Below, piece after piece: positions 8,688-17,514 of a stretch of 64,000 nucleotides of DNA. The notes beneath the pieces are model-generated. The model was given only the letters and a program-made list of their open reading frames with translations, was not told the origin of the DNA and did not search any database. The translations under genes and the position numbers were made by a program. Each line of letters starts with the position of its first letter. Positions within the stretch are counted from its first letter, which is position 1. The stretch is from Sulfurivermis fontis (lineage in GTDB: Bacteria; Pseudomonadota; Gammaproteobacteria; Thiohalomonadales; Thiohalomonadaceae): contig NZ_AP018724.1 in NCBI RefSeq assembly GCF_004001245.1, positions 1,356,501 through 1,420,500 on the forward strand, given 5' to 3'.

Positions 8688-8767
8688 CTTGTTGTTGCCT
8701 GCCTACAGCATGCGTGCTGCAGCCAGGCCATACCTTGATGGAAGTCAATTTCAGGCCGACTTCCGTG

Positions 8768-10456
8768 TTACTGCCTGGTGGCGTTGATCTCGGCCTCCGG
8801 GTTGTCGAAGCCGAGCTTGTAACCCAGCGATACATGGTGGTAGCGGCCGTTGGTATGGTCGTCATGAATTGCGAAGCCGATGTTGTACATCTGATCCAGG
8901 GCGAGACTGAAATCACCGGCGGCAGAAGAGCTCAACTTGCGCTTCATGCTCACCACCCAGTTACCACCCTGCTTCTCACCGGTGAACTCGACGCCCTGAC
9001 CACCTTCCATTACACGCTCGGCGAGCAGATAGCCATCCTCGGACTTGCCGCTGCCGGCCTTGTAACGTAGCAGGTCCATGAAGTGGCCAGCCTGCAGTTC
9101 GGCGGCGATGTCACCATCGGACTTGCGCTTGTCCCAGCCGCCCATCGGCTCGCTGGTGGAGATTTCCGTCCGGCTCTCCGCGATGTACTTGGTCACATTC
9201 TTGCCGGCCGGTGCATCCGGCATGCCGTTGGCATCGTGATGGCAGGTGCCCCAGCAGCCGGCCTGTGCGGCCTCCTGCACGTCATCGGTGGCGATCATCA
9301 TGGCCAGCTTGACGGGATTTTCCTTGTCCATCATGCCGCCGTCGACGAAGGGCACCGGCACGTGGGCGGTATCCGGCCAGGTGAAGCGCAGGTACAGATA
9401 CTGGCCGTCGTGAGTAGCCTGTACCTGTACAGGTATGGCGGGACGCTTACCGGGGATCGGCGTTGTCTCGGCCTTTTCGCCGTTAACCATCTTTTTGCCC
9501 ATGGATTCCTGCTCGCCCTCGTGGCAGGCGAAGCAGCGATCGCCGACCTTCTTGTAGACGCGGGCGCCGCCGTGCTTGGAGCCGGTGAGGGCCCATTCCA
9601 TGGAGGTCTGGCCGGGGTAGAACAGCATCACCTCACGGCTGGAGGCCTTGCTCCAGTCGACCTTGATGCCGCCGCCTGCGGCGGCCTTGGCCGGGGCCTT
9701 GGCTGCCGGTGCCGCAGCGGGTGCCGGTGCGGCTTCTGCAGCCGGCGCCGCCGCGGCCACAGGTACCGGGGCAGGCGCATGCGCCGCGGCCGGTGCACTC
9801 ATCTTCTCGCGGTAGGCGACCCACTGCGGCGGCAGGTCACGCTTGTAGGCGGCATTGGGTTTTTCCAGCGCCTCGACCTCTGCGTCGGTCAGCTGATCGT
9901 TGACCTTCTTGTGGGCGATACCCTTGTGGCAGTCGATGCAAGTCTGACCCTGCTCCATGGCGAAGATGTGCTGCTTGGCGGAGCGCTGCTTCTGGTTCTC
10001 CGGGTTCATGGAATCCCAGTCGTGGCAGTTGCGACACTCGCGGGAATCGGTGGACTTCATCGCACGCCAGACATTCTGCGCCAGGCGCAGGCGGTGCTGA
10101 TCGAATTTTTCCGGTGTGTCGACGGTACCGAGGATTTTGTGCAGGACCTCGTTGCTCGCCTGTATCTTGCGCACCATCTTGTGCACCCAGGGATCCGGAA
10201 CGTGACAGTCGGGGCAGGTGGCGCGGACGCCGCTGCGGTTGGTGAAATGGATGGTGTGCGTGTATTCCTGATAGACGTTTTCTTCCATCTCATGGCAGGA
10301 GATGCAGAACTCCATCGTGTTGGTGGCCTCCATGGCGGTATTGAAGCCACCCCAGAAGATGACGCCTACGACCATGAAAAACAGTGCCGCGCCGATGGTT
10401 GTACCGAACAGCACTTTGCGCGAAAAGAATTGATTTTTTTGCTTTAACTTGTCCAT
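8768..10456 (-). CDS. NapC/NirT-like tetraheme cytochrome fused to an ethylbenzene-dehydrogenase-like heme domain
   Basis: A 562-aa protein. Residues 1-39 hold one membrane anchor. Residues 50-180 hold four c-heme motifs (CISCH 51-55, CPDCH 81-85, CRNCH 141-145, CIDCH 173-177) of the NapC/NirT quinol dehydrogenase type. An Ala/Pro linker (about 219-261) joins a C-terminal domain resembling the gamma-like heme-binding domain of ethylbenzene/DMSO dehydrogenases (VQVQATHDGQYLYLRFTWPD). That domain contains a fifth motif, CFACH (308-312), and an atypical CX3CH, CWGTCH (401-406). It probably takes electrons from quinol and delivers them in the periplasm towards NirS. ATG 10456 is preceded by GGGGGG. 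It lies just downstream of nirS, after a terminator. Domain assignment of the C-terminus is moderately sure. Confidence 0.75.
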   Translation of the reverse strand: MDKLKQKNQFFSRKVLFGTTIGAALFFMVVGVIFWGGFNTAMEATNTMEFCISCHEMEENVYQEYTHTIHFTNRSGVRATCPDCHVPDPWVHKMVRKIQASNEVLHKILGTVDTPEKFDQHRLRLAQNVWRAMKSTDSRECRNCHDWDSMNPENQKQRSAKQHIFAMEQGQTCIDCHKGIAHKKVNDQLTDAEVEALEKPNAAYKRDLPPQWVAYREKMSAPAAAHAPAPVPVAAAAPAAEAAPAPAAAPAAKAPAKAAAGGGIKVDWSKASSREVMLFYPGQTSMEWALTGSKHGGARVYKKVGDRCFACHEGEQESMGKKMVNGEKAETTPIPGKRPAIPVQVQATHDGQYLYLRFTWPDTAHVPVPFVDGGMMDKENPVKLAMMIATDDVQEAAQAGCWGTCHHDANGMPDAPAGKNVTKYIAESRTEISTSEPMGGWDKRKSDGDIAAELQAGHFMDLLRYKAGSGKSEDGYLLAERVMEGGQGVEFTGEKQGGNWVVSMKRKLSSSAAGDFSLALDQMYNIGFAIHDDHTNGRYHHVSLGYKLGFDNPEAEINATRQ

Positions 10457-10494
10457 CTTCGATTTCCCCCCGGACATCGGCACCGATTGGCGGC

Positions 10495-10530
10495 AGAAAA
10501 AAGGCGGGATGATTGCTCATCCCGCCTTAC
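10495..10530 (-). terminator. Intrinsic terminator after nirS
   Basis: In leftward RNA the stem AAGGCGGGATGA / TCATCCCGCCTT (12 bp) closes a GCAA loop and is followed by a run of U. It sits between the nirS stop and the next gene, so much nirS transcription probably ends here with partial read-through into the accessory genes. Confidence 0.85.
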
Positions 10531-10545
10531 CTGGCGCCTACGCCA

Positions 10546-12204
10546 TCAGGTCACATGGTTGCTGCGGTTGTGGACATTGAACTTGCCGGTCGGTGCAAAG
10601 AGACCCTTGATGCGCGTCTTCTCCTGCAGGGTCTTGGCATCGAACACGACAATTTCGCCGTTGGCGGTCTTGGAGTCCTTGCGGTTCCAGACCGAGGCCC
10701 AGACTTCGCTGCCGTCGGCATTGAACTCGAAGTGCACCGCCACGTAGCCTTCCGTGTTGGTCAGGCGGATGGTCTTGGCGACCTTGCCGGTCTTCTTGTC
10801 GATGACCTTGACCGACTGCTGGATTTCCGGCTCCGGATGCAGAGTCTGGTCGACCCAGACGTAATCGCTCTTCGGATGGGTGCGCACGAACAGGCCCGGG
10901 CCGTCGGTCGGCGTCTCATAGCAGATCTTCCAGGCATTGTCCTTGTGCTTGATCGGATCGTTGCCCCAGACGGTCAGCTTGCCGACACCGAGGTGCGGCG
11001 TGCCGCCCACCGGACCACACTTGGGATCGTTCCAGTTGGCACCGGGACCGGGATGCGGACGCTTGTCGGTGTCGATGATGGCTTCCAGCTTGCGCTCCTG
11101 GGAATCGATCACCACCATCTTGTTGGAGGCGTTGGCCGCGATCTGGAAATAACGGCCGGTCGGATCGAAGAAGCCGTCATGCAGGAACTTGGCGTTGTCG
11201 ATCTTGTCGATGCGCAGGTTGTCGATATCGGAGTAGTCCACCTGCCAGGTCTGGCCCAGCTCTTTCATGTTCACCAGCCAGGTGGGGGCATGCGGGGTGT
11301 CGTAAATGGCCGCGACACGGGACTCGTTGACGTATTCACCATCGACGTTGACACCGCGGGAGGACACTACCTTGAGGGGTTCCAGTGTCTTGGCGTCCAT
11401 GATGACGAAATGCGGCGGCCAGTAACCGCCACCGACCACGTACTTGCCATCACCGGAGACGGCGATGTCGCGGGCGTCATAGGCGATCTGGGTTTCCGCC
11501 ACCAGCATCTTGTCCGGCGTCTGCCACAGGTCGATCTTGGTCACCTTGCCGTCACGGCCCATGGTGTACCAGAAGCGACCCACGTCCTTCGGATTCTCCG
11601 GATGGACAGCATGATTGTGTTCCAGGGCCTTCAACACGTGGACGGCGTAGCCGGTGGGGATGTGGGTGACGACCTCTTTCTTGTCGCCGTCGATGACCGC
11701 GACCTTGCCGACGTCACGCTCGATGACGACGAAGAAGTTCTCCCAGTTGCGGCCGTGCAGCGGCTTGGTCGGGTAGTCCTTCAGCGGGACATGGACCTTG
11801 GTGCGTGCCTTCATCTGGGCCAGGGACATCTCGGGCGGAACCGGCGGCTCCATCTGGATGTAGGTGGCGAGCAGCTTGATATCGGCCTTCGACATGATGC
11901 CGTCGAAGTTGTTCATGCCGCCCTCGGTGCCGAAGGCGATGATGCGTTCCAGGCGCTGCTGGCCCAGCTTCCTGGTGTTGACCGGCTCGAGGTTCTTGCC
12001 GGTGGCACCCTTGCGCAGTACGCCATGGCAGCCGGCGCACTGCTGGAAGTACAGCAGCTTGGCGCGCTCGAAATCGGCTTCGGACAGCGAGGGACCGGCA
12101 GCCGCTGCGGCTGCGGCCTGGCCGCTGAAGGTGATTGCTCCACCAACGAGCAATGCGGAAAGTACGGCTGAGTAGGTCCTGCTTAGCTTCAGTTTCCTTG
12201 ACAT
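10546..12204 (-). CDS. nirS: Cytochrome cd1 nitrite reductase
   Basis: A 552-aa periplasmic enzyme that reduces nitrite to nitric oxide. It has a signal peptide (about 1-31), a cytochrome c domain with CAGCH at residues 56-60, and an eight-bladed d1 propeller (AKTIRLTNTEGYVAVHFEF and other conserved segments). I chose the ATG at 12204, preceded by AGGGGG; an in-frame ATG 39 nt upstream would add an unlikely extension before the signal peptide. It is first in the operon, preceded by a perfect FNR/DNR box at 12296-12309 and followed by an intrinsic terminator. Confidence 0.95.
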   Translation of the reverse strand: MSRKLKLSRTYSAVLSALLVGGAITFSGQAAAAAAAGPSLSEADFERAKLLYFQQCAGCHGVLRKGATGKNLEPVNTRKLGQQRLERIIAFGTEGGMNNFDGIMSKADIKLLATYIQMEPPVPPEMSLAQMKARTKVHVPLKDYPTKPLHGRNWENFFVVIERDVGKVAVIDGDKKEVVTHIPTGYAVHVLKALEHNHAVHPENPKDVGRFWYTMGRDGKVTKIDLWQTPDKMLVAETQIAYDARDIAVSGDGKYVVGGGYWPPHFVIMDAKTLEPLKVVSSRGVNVDGEYVNESRVAAIYDTPHAPTWLVNMKELGQTWQVDYSDIDNLRIDKIDNAKFLHDGFFDPTGRYFQIAANASNKMVVIDSQERKLEAIIDTDKRPHPGPGANWNDPKCGPVGGTPHLGVGKLTVWGNDPIKHKDNAWKICYETPTDGPGLFVRTHPKSDYVWVDQTLHPEPEIQQSVKVIDKKTGKVAKTIRLTNTEGYVAVHFEFNADGSEVWASVWNRKDSKTANGEIVVFDAKTLQEKTRIKGLFAPTGKFNVHNRSNHVT

Positions 12205-12295
12205 GGTTGTTGCCCCCTGCGGGTTGTGGAAAGTCCGTGACAAAAAGTCCTCGTTCGTTCTGTGACTTTTTTACTCAGCTAAAAGACCTACGGCC

Positions 12296-12309
12296 TTGAT
12301 GTGTATCAA
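12296..12309 (-). promoter_or_regulatory. FNR/DNR box of nirS
   Basis: TTGATGTGTATCAA is a perfect TTGAT-N4-ATCAA palindrome about 92 nt upstream of the nirS ATG. On the leftward strand an A-rich candidate -10 lies about 23 nt after the box, the spacing of class II FNR-type activation. The likely activator is the DNR-like protein at 1377-2063 or the FNR-like protein at 12420-13190. Confidence 0.85.
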
Positions 12310-12419
12310 TTGGATCAGTAAAAAAATTTATCGCTGTCAAACCTGCTGCTATGAGTAGTAGGACAATAGTGCAATATTCATGACATTGCGCAATTTATGT
12401 GTCATTTGTGCGGCATATC

Positions 12420-13190
12420 TCATGTCGCATCGATGCTATTGAGGCCCGCGATCACGCGCAGCGCATCGATGTCGCGCAGTTCCACATGCCGGCCGTGTAC
12501 CTCCAGCAACTCCATGGTCTGGAAGCGCTGGAACATGCGGCTGACGGTTTCCACAGCGAGCCCAAGGTAGTTTGCGATGTCGTGGCGGGACATGGGCAGC
12601 TTGAAGCGCACGCTGGGCAGATCATGCTCTGCGAAACGTGCCGACAGGCTGAGCAGAAAGGTCGCTGTGCGCTGTTCGGCGTTCTGTGCCCCCATCAGCA
12701 ACGGCACCCACTGATCCTGACGCGTGCGCTTGCTCAAGGCGTTGATGAGTTGCTGCTGAAACTCGCCCAGGCGCTCGCCCAGCAGATTCACCTTGGCAAA
12801 ATCCAGGCGGCACACACTGCTGGCCTCCAGTGCCTCCACCATGTGGGGGTAGGTGCCTCTGCTGAGTCCCTCCAGCCCCATCAGCTCACCGGGGAAGTAG
12901 AAGTCGATGATCTGCTGCTCGCCGTTGGCAAGGGTGAGATAGGTCTTGAAGGAGCCCGATTTCACGGCATAGATCTCGCCAAAGGGCGTGCCCGCGGTAA
13001 TCACATTCTGACCGATGGCCACCGGCTCGCGGCGGCCGACGATTTCATCGATGAGAGCGGGCACCGGGGCTTCCAGCCCGGCCACCTGGCACATGCCGTA
13101 GAGGCCGCAATACTCGCACTCCACGACATTGCTCTTGCGGCGCGAAGAGCGCGGGGTGGGGCAGCAGGTGTCACGTTCTTTGGTATGCAT
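12420..13190 (-). CDS. fnr: FNR/ANR-type oxygen-sensing transcription regulator
   Basis: A 256-aa Crp/Fnr regulator with the Fe-S ligand pattern C25-x2-C28-x5-C34 plus C127, matching the four cysteines that hold the oxygen-labile 4Fe-4S cluster of FNR. A cNMP-like beta-roll follows, then a C-terminal helix-turn-helix (MSRHDIANYLGLAVETVSRMF) with E..SR in the recognition helix, which reads TTGAT. ATG 13190 has AAGGAA 8 nt upstream. Downstream of nnrS by 74 nt in the same direction, it probably gives anaerobic control of the island, with the DNR-like protein adding NO control. ANR is an equally good name. Confidence 0.88.
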   Translation of the reverse strand: MHTKERDTCCPTPRSSRRKSNVVECEYCGLYGMCQVAGLEAPVPALIDEIVGRREPVAIGQNVITAGTPFGEIYAVKSGSFKTYLTLANGEQQIIDFYFPGELMGLEGLSRGTYPHMVEALEASSVCRLDFAKVNLLGERLGEFQQQLINALSKRTRQDQWVPLLMGAQNAEQRTATFLLSLSARFAEHDLPSVRFKLPMSRHDIANYLGLAVETVSRMFQRFQTMELLEVHGRHVELRDIDALRVIAGLNSIDAT

Positions 13191-13264
13191 GGCGGCGTTC
13201 CTTGGGGTAGAGGATTGTGGATGGATGAGAGCCTTGTTGAGTGGATGATGAATGGTCATGATGT

Positions 13265-14479
13265 TCAACCCGGTTTTCCGTCCAGTCGTGGACGCAGATA
13301 GATGACACCGTATTTTCCGGACCAGACCATCGCAATGCACAACCAGGTCAGCGCCGCGAGCAGGTTGAAGTGCGGACCAAGAGGCAATTCCGCGACAATT
13401 CGCAATATTGCGACGCCTGACAGGCCCCAGAACAATACCCAGGTGGTGGTATCGGCCCGGAGTTCACGGCCGGAGTGCCCCAGCGTTACACGACTGGCCA
13501 TGGCCAGGGTAATGGAGAGCAGGAAGCCGATGGCGATGGCGTGCAGCGGCGCGCGTCCCAATACGGGCCCGAACTTGAAGAACAGCGCCATGCTGTTGAT
13601 CACATACAGCGCCGCCGCGACGGACAGCCAGGCAAAGGCCACATGCAGGATGGCCAGCAGGCGTACTGCGAACGAGCGCTTGAACTGCCACTGCCAGCTA
13701 TGCAGCAGTGCAAGGAGCAACAAAGGGAAATCCACCAGCCACAGCCAGCGGTGCAGTGCTAGCAGCTCCAGCACGCCGTGCAGCGCGAGAAACGTCAGCA
13801 TAGGCAGCAGGGTCAGCTTCGGCTGATACACCTGATAATCCGGCAGCACGCATACGCTGAAGAAGGGGATCATGCGGTGACTGACGCTGACGGCAATGGG
13901 CAGCAGGAACCACCACAGGCCCGCCTGCAGCGACAGGTTCAGCCAGAACGGGACATCACTGAGCAGCCAGAGCAGAAACGCTGCTACGCCGATGGTGCCG
14001 GCGGTGAGTGCGGCGTTGAGGCAGGTTTCATAGAACTTGTCTTTGGCCGGTGCGGTGCGGTAGACGCGCCAGAGGGCGGTTATCGCCGTCAGATAGCCGG
14101 CGAGCAGCAGCGCCACGCCGGCGCTGAGCAGTGCCTTCGAGTGGAACAGGCCGACATAGAACAGCATCACACCGCCGGTCAACAGCAGGAATGCCGTCTG
14201 ATACCACGAAGGAGGTACTGCTGTACCACTCATCCAGCGCGGATAGGTGGTCATGAGAAAGCCGAAGATGAAGAACGGAAACAGTGTGTAGATCATCAGG
14301 AAGGCATGGGCAAAGATACCAGGCAGCAGCGTCGCCGGTGCCGGCCACACGCCGGTGTAACGGCCGAACAGTTCGATACTCCAGTACAGCAGCACGGCAA
14401 CGAGCTGCACCGCGCCGCCGAACATCATCATGCGGTGGGGGGCTGCGCTGAAGGTTTGCCAGAAGGTGCCTGCCATCAT
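13265..14479 (-). CDS. nnrS: NnrS family membrane heme/copper protein
   Basis: A 404-aa integral membrane protein with about 12 hydrophobic segments and the NnrS signatures near the N-terminus (SAAPHRMMMFGGAVQL, AHAFLMIYTLFPFFIFGFLMTTYPRWM) and later (HAIAIGFLLSITLAMASRVTLGHSGRELRAD). NnrS proteins are linked to denitrification and relieve nitrosative stress; the exact chemistry is not settled. It starts 54 nt from a palindromic TTGAC-N4-GTCAA site, so it probably belongs to the same NO/anoxia regulon. Confidence 0.9.
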   Translation of the reverse strand: MMAGTFWQTFSAAPHRMMMFGGAVQLVAVLLYWSIELFGRYTGVWPAPATLLPGIFAHAFLMIYTLFPFFIFGFLMTTYPRWMSGTAVPPSWYQTAFLLLTGGVMLFYVGLFHSKALLSAGVALLLAGYLTAITALWRVYRTAPAKDKFYETCLNAALTAGTIGVAAFLLWLLSDVPFWLNLSLQAGLWWFLLPIAVSVSHRMIPFFSVCVLPDYQVYQPKLTLLPMLTFLALHGVLELLALHRWLWLVDFPLLLLALLHSWQWQFKRSFAVRLLAILHVAFAWLSVAAALYVINSMALFFKFGPVLGRAPLHAIAIGFLLSITLAMASRVTLGHSGRELRADTTTWVLFWGLSGVAILRIVAELPLGPHFNLLAALTWLCIAMVWSGKYGVIYLRPRLDGKPG

Positions 14480-14532
14480 GATTTCCTATTGAATCGGTCG
14501 TCATTTTTTAACAGGCCCATGGGGTGCGGGCT

Positions 14533-14546
14533 TTGACATAGGTCAA
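14533..14546 (-). promoter_or_regulatory. FNR/DNR-like box of nnrS
   Basis: TTGACATAGGTCAA is a perfect palindrome of the FNR/NNR-type form, with the TTGAC half-site instead of TTGAT. It lies 54 nt upstream of the nnrS ATG. Read leftward, TTAAAA about 22 nt later could be a -10. The rest of the 231-nt gap between nnrS and norD shows nothing else clear. Confidence 0.65.
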
Positions 14547-14710
14547 ACCGTAGTCCCCGGACAAGAAATATCAATTACGGCGGAAATCGTGCGAAAACAT
14601 TTTGTGTGCACACATTAGTGCATGTGAATCTGGTGATTTGCTGTTTTGCCTGTGTGGGCAAATGCGCGATGTATGCTGGCGTGCTTGGGGTGTGATGGCT
14701 GCCGGGTGTG

Positions 14711-16540
14711 TCAGTTGCCGGTCAGGCGGGCGTAGAGCAGCGGCAGCTGGCGCGGCAGTTCGTCGGGACGGCGGATGACGACGTAATTGCCGGGACCGAA
14801 CAGATGCGGCAGATAGTCGCCGGCGTGCTGGTCAATGGTGACGCAGAAGGGGTAATGGCCGGCCTCGCGCGCCTCGTGCAGGGCCTGGCGCGTGTCCTCG
14901 ATGCCGTAGCGGCCTTCGTAGTGGTCGAGGTCGTTGGGCTTGCCGTCGGTGAGCAGCAACAGCAGCTGGCGGCCTGCGGGCTGCCTGCCGAGCAGACGGC
15001 TCGCCTGACGCAGTGCCGCGCCCATGCGTGTGTAATAGCCCGGGCGTATGGCCTGGATGCGGCCACGGATGGCGCCGTCATATGGCTCGTCGAAGTCCTT
15101 CAGCGTATGGAAGCGGACGTGCTCGCGTTTGCGCGAAGAGAAGCCATACATGGCGAAGCGATCACCGACGGCGGAGAGCGCCTCGGCGAACAGGAACAGA
15201 CTGTCACGGATGACGTCGATGATCTTCTGCTCATTGTTGACCGCGGCATCCGTGGACAGCGACAGGTCGGCCAGCAGCAGGCAGGCGAGGTCGCGCTGAT
15301 TGTTGCGGAAGTCGCGGTACAGGCCCTGCTCACGGATCGGATGACCGCTGTGGCGTGCCACGGCGAACTCGAGCCAGGCGGACAGGTCCATCTCGCTGCC
15401 GTCGGGCTGGGCGCGCAGCCAGGTGCGGTTCTGCGTCAGCGCCTCGAACTGGCGACGCAGGTGCTGGGCCGTGCGACGCAGGTGCGGCGGCAGCTCCAGC
15501 GGCACGACATCGCGGGCCAGCATCGGTTGCAGAAGGCAATAGTCCTTGAGCAGGGCGCGCTGGCGATAATCCCATTCCGGCAGCAGAATGCCGTCGCCGA
15601 GGGCATGGTCGTCGTATTCGCTGGACGGCAGGTCGAGATCGAAGCGCAGGCGGCTGGCGACGGTGCGCTTGTTGCGCGTGATGCTCAGGGTCTCCATTTC
15701 CAGCGGTGCGCTGCTACCGTCCTCGTCTTCCTCGGTGGCGCGATTGACGTTGACGAACTCGCCCCAGGTAAGCAGGTTTTCCATGCGCAGTGCGATCAGA
15801 CCGGCTTCCCTTTCGGTGGCGTCCACCCGCTCGCCATGACGCTTGCGTGTTTCCTCGTCGCTGGTCTTGCCGCCGCTCTCATCGGCATCGTCGTCGTCGC
15901 TGCCGCCCACGGCCGTCTGGCCCGGTGGCGAGGGGTGCAGCCACAGATACACCGGTTGCGGCGCCCTGCGTGCCGGCGGCAGGGTGACGACACTGCCCGG
16001 ATCGCGCAGGGCCTGTTGTATGGCCTGTTCCTGGGCCGCTTCATCCGGCTTCAGTGTGTCAGGCGTCGGGCGTAGGGCCAGTTGTGCCGCGCACAGGCGT
16101 GCATAGCGCGATTGCAGGCCCGGATAGCGTTTCAGAACGCGTTTGGTGAGTACCTGATTGCGCGCCAGCCAGGGACGCGGCAGATTCTGTTCATCGTCGG
16201 CGCTGGCCGCCAGGGCGGCCAGCCACAGATACAGATCGCGATTCAGACCGCGTTCGGGGAACAGGGCCACCTGCGCCGGCAGGCGCAGTGTCTCGCCATC
16301 ACGCCAGGCCAGCTCCACGGCAGTGCCGCTGCCGGCGATGCGCTGCAGCCAGCGGCGGCGTGCGCCGTGTTCGGTGGCCGTGGCGGTTTCCACGCGCAGA
16401 CCGCCGTCGCCGCCGAGGGCGCGGAACAGGATGCCGACGGCGGTGCGCATTTCATTCAGCGATACCGCTGCCTGCGCATGGCTTTGGTCCGCCGCGCGCG
16501 AGATGAGCTTGTGCCACAGTTTGCCGACGAATTCTTCCAT
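14711..16540 (-). CDS. norD: NorD, nitric oxide reductase activation protein
   Basis: A 609-aa soluble protein with a long variable N-terminal half, an acidic linker (SDDDDADESGG, about residue 225) and a C-terminal von Willebrand A domain with a MIDAS motif (LLADLSLSTDA) and LLLLTDGKPNDLDHYEGRYGIEDT. NorD works with the AAA+ protein NorQ to insert the non-heme iron into nitric oxide reductase. It is separated from norQ here by two membrane-protein genes on the same strand. Confidence 0.92.
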   Translation of the reverse strand: MEEFVGKLWHKLISRAADQSHAQAAVSLNEMRTAVGILFRALGGDGGLRVETATATEHGARRRWLQRIAGSGTAVELAWRDGETLRLPAQVALFPERGLNRDLYLWLAALAASADDEQNLPRPWLARNQVLTKRVLKRYPGLQSRYARLCAAQLALRPTPDTLKPDEAAQEQAIQQALRDPGSVVTLPPARRAPQPVYLWLHPSPPGQTAVGGSDDDDADESGGKTSDEETRKRHGERVDATEREAGLIALRMENLLTWGEFVNVNRATEEDEDGSSAPLEMETLSITRNKRTVASRLRFDLDLPSSEYDDHALGDGILLPEWDYRQRALLKDYCLLQPMLARDVVPLELPPHLRRTAQHLRRQFEALTQNRTWLRAQPDGSEMDLSAWLEFAVARHSGHPIREQGLYRDFRNNQRDLACLLLADLSLSTDAAVNNEQKIIDVIRDSLFLFAEALSAVGDRFAMYGFSSRKREHVRFHTLKDFDEPYDGAIRGRIQAIRPGYYTRMGAALRQASRLLGRQPAGRQLLLLLTDGKPNDLDHYEGRYGIEDTRQALHEAREAGHYPFCVTIDQHAGDYLPHLFGPGNYVVIRRPDELPRQLPLLYARLTGN

Positions 16541-16584
16541 AGAAAATCAGTCTCAAGTTACAGGTTTCAAGCGGCAAGAAAAAC

Positions 16585-17514
16585 TCATTCGCCCTTCTTG
16601 CCGAAGTCACGGGCGGAGACATCGAGGGCGCCCTTGCCCTGCACCCACTTCAGCAGTGGGCCCTGCGGATTGTCTTTCTGCACCTGATCGCAGGCCTGCA
16701 GGCAGCGGGCGCACTGGGTGCAGGTGAACATGTGGCGCTTGGTGGAGCGCGGCTTCAAGCGCATCGGGCAGGCGTTGTCGCAGGCGGCGTCGCAATCGAC
16801 GCAGGCATCGACCCGCTCGCGCTCGAAGCCCACCACCATGGCGCGCTTGTTGGCCATCCAGGCCAGGCTCTGGAACAGGCCGATGGCGCAGCCGAAACGG
16901 CAGAACAGATGGCGTGCCAGCAGGAATTCGATGACGAACACGATGGTGGCGGCGGTGAGGAAGATGAACTGGAAGCGCGTCAGCTCGCCGTGCCACAGGT
17001 TGGCGTACACCTCGAACGGTGGCCACAGATAGGTCAGCAGCGACAGGGCCCACAGGAAGGCGAAGCCGACGATGGCGAGGCCGACGGCGATCCAGTACAA
17101 GGGATTGGGCGAAAGATGGCGTCCGTCGGGCAGGTATTCGGGCAGCGCATGACGTTCCCACAGCGTCGGACGGCCGAAGGCGCGGCGCATCAGGGCGTTG
17201 ATGGTTTCCACCACCGAAAAATGCGGGCACAACCAGCCGCAATAGAGGCGGCCGTATTTCCACGACACCCAGACGCCGGTGCCGATGATCAGGGCGATGG
17301 GCAGAAAGCCGCGCAGCAGCAGATTGAGGAAGGCATGGCCGATACCGGCCTCGCCGCGCAGGAAGGCATCCAGACCCAGGGTCCAGTGCTGGCCGAACAG
17401 GATGAAATGACCGAGTTTGAGATCGAGGCGGAACAGATCGAGCGGCGGCGCCAGCACGAACAGGGCGAAGAAGGCGATGCGCGTCCACAGACGCAGATCC
17501 TGAAGTCTAGTCAC
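16585..17514 (-). CDS. Membrane-bound 4Fe-4S ferredoxin of the NapH/CcoG type in the nor cluster
   Basis: A 309-aa protein with about five membrane segments, a YCGWLCP motif, the HLFCRFGCAIGLFQS motif, then two cytoplasmic ferredoxin clusters (CVDCDAACDNACP and CTQCARCLQACD). This is the layout of the NapH / CcoG (RdxA, FixG) / NosR C-terminal family. It starts at GTG 17514, overlapping the preceding small gene by 8 nt, and runs towards norD. Members move electrons or assist copper/heme enzyme maturation. A role in nitric oxide reductase maturation is inferred from position only. Confidence 0.72.
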   Translation of the reverse strand: MTRLQDLRLWTRIAFFALFVLAPPLDLFRLDLKLGHFILFGQHWTLGLDAFLRGEAGIGHAFLNLLLRGFLPIALIIGTGVWVSWKYGRLYCGWLCPHFSVVETINALMRRAFGRPTLWERHALPEYLPDGRHLSPNPLYWIAVGLAIVGFAFLWALSLLTYLWPPFEVYANLWHGELTRFQFIFLTAATIVFVIEFLLARHLFCRFGCAIGLFQSLAWMANKRAMVVGFERERVDACVDCDAACDNACPMRLKPRSTKRHMFTCTQCARCLQACDQVQKDNPQGPLLKWVQGKGALDVSARDFGKKGE

